This document shows, piece after piece, positions 59,965 to 64,000 of a stretch of 64,000 nucleotides of DNA. How positions within the stretch are numbered: position 1 is the first letter of the stretch; each line of letters starts with the position of its first letter. Under the pieces are notes generated by a model. It was not told where the DNA came from. It did no database searches and saw only the letters and a program-made list of their open reading frames with translations. Made by a program: the position numbers and the translations under genes. Source of the DNA: Corallochytrium limacisporum (Eukaryota; Opisthokonta); NCBI GenBank assembly GCA_002811645.1, contig PDIP01000030.1, forward strand, positions 263,177 through 327,176. The letters are read 5' to 3'.

Positions 59965-62181
59965 GCCATGATGAAACGTAAGTTTAAGAATTTGGACTGC
60001 GCCACAGCGTGGGGAAAGGAAATGAAGATGCCGGCCATCCAGATCGTTTCCAAACTTGTAACTGTGTGCTTGGGGGACCAAACATCGTGTCAAATATGTA
60101 TATATCGATATGTAGAATTGTAATAAAGAAACACATGAAGTCATGAACCAGCTATCCATCTTCTCCAGTCACGAATATGGTCTCCTAAAAATCATTCTGA
60201 CGTTTCTGGACTGTGAACAACCAAATCACTGACACCACACCCGCGGAAAGCTTTAACTGAACCCCTCATCGTCATATTAATTCCTTGAGCGGCAAATATG
60301 TCTAGAAATCTACCGGAGTATAGATTTCAAGAATGGGAACGATTAGTTGGTGACCGGCGAAATTAATGAAAATGTTCGCGGTCGATGGGCCACCGCGCCC
60401 TTCCTCTAGTTGTGCAGGGACTTGGTGTGAGAGGGCATTATCGCATCCAATATCGTGTCTTTCTGCTGTTTAAGAGCCGCGGCACTGGGCTACATTTCTG
60501 ATGCCGATCCTACTGAGAACAGTACAAAAATTGACGACACTTCCGATGCGTTTATGAACTGGTTGTACTGGTCTGTGCGCACTGACTAGTATGGTGTTGT
60601 GGCGCAAAGACATGGCAAAGTTCTGCCTGTCTTCCAAATTTGACTACGTAGTGACGGGATGCAAATGTTTCGAGTCGTGAGCCTCCTCTCAAATCTCTGG
60701 TTGAGCCTAATTCCATAAGGATAGGGAGAAGATGAACATGGCGAGCCGTCACACGCCGGCTATCGGTACTCTTCGTCTCCAATGACTCGTTGAGACGGTC
60801 CATGACATCTGATGTCTTCAGTTGTTGCGCTCAGGCCACACACACGGCAGTACTTTCATGTACACGCAGCCGCATTCGTTCAAGTTACAACTGTTTACGC
60901 GTTGTCTATACAGATTTACAAAAAAAGAATGTCCCGTTCACTTGGTGGTTGCCATGCACAGATGTCTACATATTGGGGCAGGACGAAGAGGAACAGAACC
61001 GCACATTCGGTAGGATAAAGAATCAAATGGTGACCTATCTCGGCAAGTCAAACTACCATGGCAAGCACCGGGTTCGTGATAACTCGTAAGGATTTGCTTA
61101 CAGTCCGCAAGATCCGTCACAAGACTGACATTTAACTTGGCTCAATACCCGGGCATGGTCATATTATTTGAAATTGTGTTCCGTGGCTGAAAATTACGCC
61201 GTTACATGTTGCGGGTTTGAGATAGGAGAGAACCTTGCTCGTGGCACTGGCCCGGTGATTAAGGGCCCCACCTGCAATCTTACAGAGTCGGAGGTCGATG
61301 ACAATATGCTACTGCACAATATTGCCGACGGCCCGGGAACTAGAATTACTGCATCAGGTTTCATAATAGTAAGTGTGCGCACCACGGTAGCAGACTTGTG
61401 GAATTCTTCAGTACTCTATCATTTCCCCACAACATAGGACATCCATTACAAAAGATCCATAGATTGCAAGTCTCGCGCTGTTATTTGCCCCGTATTATCA
61501 ACCGCTTTTGTGGTCGCGCTCACTGTTACAACTGAGACAAAATGAATGTCCATACAGTAGAATATTATGTGGTACTTGTGTCTTTGAGTCCGTGTGTTTC
61601 GTCCGTCTTCTCCTTGCATAATTTTCTTTAGCTGGGGCCAACACAGACAGAACAACGGTTCAATTTAAACCAACCCTGTTGATTGTCACCAGGGCCAGTC
61701 ACATTACAGCCAAACATGTGTGATTGCTTTGCGTGCATCACCAAGGCACTCAGGACAACGTACGAGATCTATTTCTAAAGTCAGAGTGGTTAATGAAATT
61801 GACATGGATTTGGTAGTTTACGGTTAGCCTGCCAGGGGAAGGGCGGGGCAAGGGGTTGTAGGCGATGATAGTTGCGTGCCCTTCACGCAAGCTCCTTACT
61901 TTATTCCCGCCTTACTCATCGAACCGAAGGAGGGTGAATCAAGTCTTCTCAGATGGCTCCGTGATGCTATCGTACGATGTCACTGTATACGCCATAGATC
62001 ACAAAAATTCAATCTCTTCACCCCGATTGATGCCAGAACTTATCCGAAAGTCGATCCGCGGACAGTTAACACTCCCAGCCAAATCAGGTCCGCTTCTTTG
62101 GAAACAAGCCGACTCCAAACTGAAAGTGAGAGCATGAAAATTAGAACGATTGAGTACCCGAGGAACAACATTCACCATAGC
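59965..62181. other. 2.2 kb gene-poor region
   Basis: No confident gene. Starts with the presumed 3' UTR of the preceding gene (AATAAA at 60122). A protein-like frame at about 61168-61368 ends at a canonical splice-donor-like GTAAGTG (61369), but no partner exon was identified. Confidence 0.35.
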
Positions 62182-62200
62182 TATTTAAAGATCTTGATCA
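62182..62200 (+). promoter_or_regulatory. TATA-like box with downstream TGATCA motif
   Basis: TATTTAAA at 62182-62189 followed 13 bp after its start by TGATCA (62195-62200). It mirrors the element at 54927 and lies about 85 bp upstream of the ATG at 62267, leaving a 5' UTR of roughly 55 nt. Confidence 0.5.
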
Positions 62201-62266
62201 GGAGCTGAGAAAGATCAGAAAGTGGTCGAAATAGAACTCAGTCTAAAACTTCAAACCACTAAAGCA

Positions 62267-62692
62267 ATGACATGCATAATTTTCTCAACCGCCTTGGCTG
62301 CTCTGGGCACGGTCAACATGGCCTTAGCTATCGCTGTGCCCGATGGCACTGTAAATTCGCCCTCATGCCCTACTCAAGATGAGTGCTATGAACAATGCTA
62401 CCCGCAGCATCAAGAGTACTGCTGGCAAGACGATAACCATTGCTACCACTGCCAAAAAGACAGCGCCGTGCCCAATGGCACTGAAAATTCGCCCTCATGC
62501 CCTACTCAAGATGAGTGCTATGAACAATGCTACCCGCAGCATCAAGAGTACTGCTGGCAAGACGACAACCATTGCTACCATTGCCAAAAGGACAACGAGC
62601 TCCTTGGCTGCATGAATAATGCCGAGTGTGAACTCGTGTGCGTAGCGACAGGTTGTAAAGAAGAATCAAACGGTTGCTGGACTTGCAAATAA
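62267..62692 (+). CDS. Secreted small protein of three six-cysteine modules
   Basis: A 141-residue protein. The frame runs upstream to 62222 but only GTG is available there; the ATG at 62267 gives a good signal peptide (MTCIIFSTALAALGTVNMALA). The mature part has two 44-residue modules that are nearly identical and a third, shorter and divergent one. Each has six cysteines: C-x5-C-x3-C-x7-C-x6-C-x2-C in the first two, with x4 replacing x7 in the third (GCMNNAECELVCVATGCKE). The regular Cys spacing implies disulfide-bonded mini-domains. Asn-Gly-Thr gives a sequon in module two. I do not recognise the family. Functions of such proteins range from defence to adhesion, and none is claimed. The stop codon is embedded in AATAAA (62688-62693), a possible polyadenylation signal. 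Confidence 0.8.
   Translation: MTCIIFSTALAALGTVNMALAIAVPDGTVNSPSCPTQDECYEQCYPQHQEYCWQDDNHCYHCQKDSAVPNGTENSPSCPTQDECYEQCYPQHQEYCWQDDNHCYHCQKDNELLGCMNNAECELVCVATGCKEESNGCWTCK
62333..62596. repeat. Tandem duplication of a 132-bp coding module
   Basis: Copy one 62333-62464, copy two 62465-62596, differing at 7 of 132 positions, with about 81 consecutive identical bases in the core. Four of the seven differences are silent. This is a recent in-frame duplication. Confidence 0.95.
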
Positions 62693-64000
62693 AGTCTAAA
62701 GAGTACGGCAATTCCCGCGCTCTTTTGCAAGCAGGTAGGCAGAAGCTTTGTCTGCATCTGATGTCATGGTGGATACATCTGGACCAAAAGTTAAGTCGTG
62801 AGAAGTTAGTATGATATGACAAATGTCCTCATTCGTGGGCGATCGGCGTGAAGTATTCTCTACCCAGCAAAGGCATGGATGACGAGACACGCATGGGTAG
62901 CAGATCGTTCAGTACCGATGTCCTTTGGCTCCCAAAAGAAGGTACATTAGTGTCCAAGAGTACCCAAATGTGGACCATAATTGCTACCGTCGTATATGAC
63001 TCAGGGGTTCAATGAATAGCATTCAGTACACAATCAACCAGCATTACAGCTCATATCTTGTTAAGCTACACCACAGAACTAGGTACGGTTCTAAGTCATG
63101 AGCGCACTTGGAGTGTATGAATCCTGGATGCTCACTACCAAAATCGGCTAAGTGATGCTGTTGGGTCTCCGCAAACAACCATGAGCGCTCTCTGATCCAG
63201 ATCACTGGTCTATTCCCGCGCACATGACAGCGGAACTGGGTCATGCGCAACCTACACCACTCTTTCCGCAATTGCTCGTGCAGCATAGTTGTACTTTCCA
63301 AACACGACAGAACCACATTTACGTACTGTTCAAGTCGCTGAGTGGGAGTAGCCCTTTTTCAGCAGCGCATCCACTGAATGAATGGACATAGCTACTGAAG
63401 AACAGCGCGCACCCCCTGAAGGACACCTGAGTGGCCAAGACGGCAAATTGTGGCCGCGGCATCCTTAGGCCGCCCAAGAAAACGTGCATCGCTCTTACAA
63501 ACCGGCCCACATATGGCCAGAATCCATAGATACAGACGGGTTAGGCCGTCAACACCCCATGCTACCAGATGCGGTCCATCGCTCCGTCAGGATGGAGGGA
63601 TCGGAAGAATTTGCGAAATAGGTATGGAGACCACCTCTAGTCGGATGGCATACAACTTGCAAGAGAGCCAACCAAGAGTACGATCTATTGGACCCCCTTC
63701 TGCCGATCTCCTCTTCTCCATCAGAAAATGATACCACTACCAACCTCTGTTCAATAAAAAAGTGCAGAATTTCGAAAAACCGGTGTTCAACAAAAATTTG
63801 CACAATTCGTGATTGTTAGCCCAAGCGTGTAACGCCATCATATTTCGATATGTTAGGGAAAACAAATAAATCATAAAGCTTGAATATATTTGATCATATG
63901 ATTCAAAAAATAAATATCTCAGCCAAAATCAAGCCGTTTGACATGGTTTGTGCTGTCCGTTCGCGGCGGTTGGTGGCCTTCGAGATCACTTAATCTCTTT
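62693..64000. other. Right-edge intergenic sequence
   Basis: No gene supported in 1.3 kb. A degenerate tandem repeat of about 25 bp occurs at 63749-63774 and 63785-63809. The last 200 bp are AT-rich. Short frames up to 93 codons have no recognisable motif. Confidence 0.35.

Noticed and set aside
60552-61089. Short frames on both strands (83-99 codons)
   Set aside because: No motif, overlapping, and within chance expectation for stop-free length.
1-64000. CRISPR arrays, prokaryotic operons, or an intact transposon
   Set aside because: Tandem repeats present are microsatellites, a minisatellite and a coding duplication. No spacer-repeat structure, Shine-Dalgarno-linked gene strings or transposase/reverse transcriptase motifs were seen.

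Overview
This is nuclear DNA of an intron-poor eukaryote with roughly balanced base composition. Almost every recognisable gene is one uninterrupted reading frame, from a 51-codon ribosomal protein to a 2288-codon AAA/VWA protein. The genes are typically eukaryotic: a mitochondrial ribosomal protein, a complex III assembly chaperone, a cohesin-loader-like protein, a CCR4-type nuclease and VWA8. The eL39 protein has a plant-like sequence and the phospholipase D is the plant C2 type, so an intron-poor red alga is my best guess. Other intron-poor protists are not excluded. I found no tRNA, rRNA, CRISPR array, prokaryotic operon or intact transposon.

Layout. 0.6-5.1 kb: an otubain-like protein (+) converging on a C2-phospholipase D (-). 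7.1-9.0 kb: a membrane-anchored IRG-like GTPase (+), followed by a possible small broken minus-strand gene and the tiny eL39 gene (-). 11.3-13.6 kb: a large protein with a CDC123-like ATP-grasp end. 13.6-29.1 kb: three plus-strand genes (polyQ CCR4-like nuclease, aromatic amino acid decarboxylase/aldehyde synthase, SLC35F6 transporter) separated by long spacers full of poly(C)/poly(G) palindromes and purine or pyrimidine tracts. 29.9-52.9 kb: a denser block with an unknown protein, VWA8, a WD40 protein, mitochondrial uL3m, UQCC1, a MAU2-like protein and an acylaminoacyl-peptidase-like enzyme. From VWA8 onward the genes mostly alternate strands, and convergent partners are only about 96-157 bp apart. 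52.9-64 kb: a gene-poor accessory end with three small, lineage-specific-looking proteins. One has two related Cys-containing halves, one is a mucin-like membrane protein, and one is a secreted repeat protein with six cysteines per module.

How the genes relate. There is no single operon-like pathway. Several genes serve mitochondria (VWA8, uL3m, UQCC1, perhaps the peptidase), others serve RNA turnover, ubiquitin handling and lipid signalling. The clearest functional prediction is that the group II decarboxylase is really an aromatic acetaldehyde synthase, because the catalytic-loop tyrosine is phenylalanine. Other points worth attention are an IRG-type GTPase behind four membrane segments, a CCR4-family nuclease whose catalytic DFN motif reads DFC, recurrent C-run/G-run palindromes, and a perfect 14-bp inverted repeat inside a signal-peptide coding sequence.
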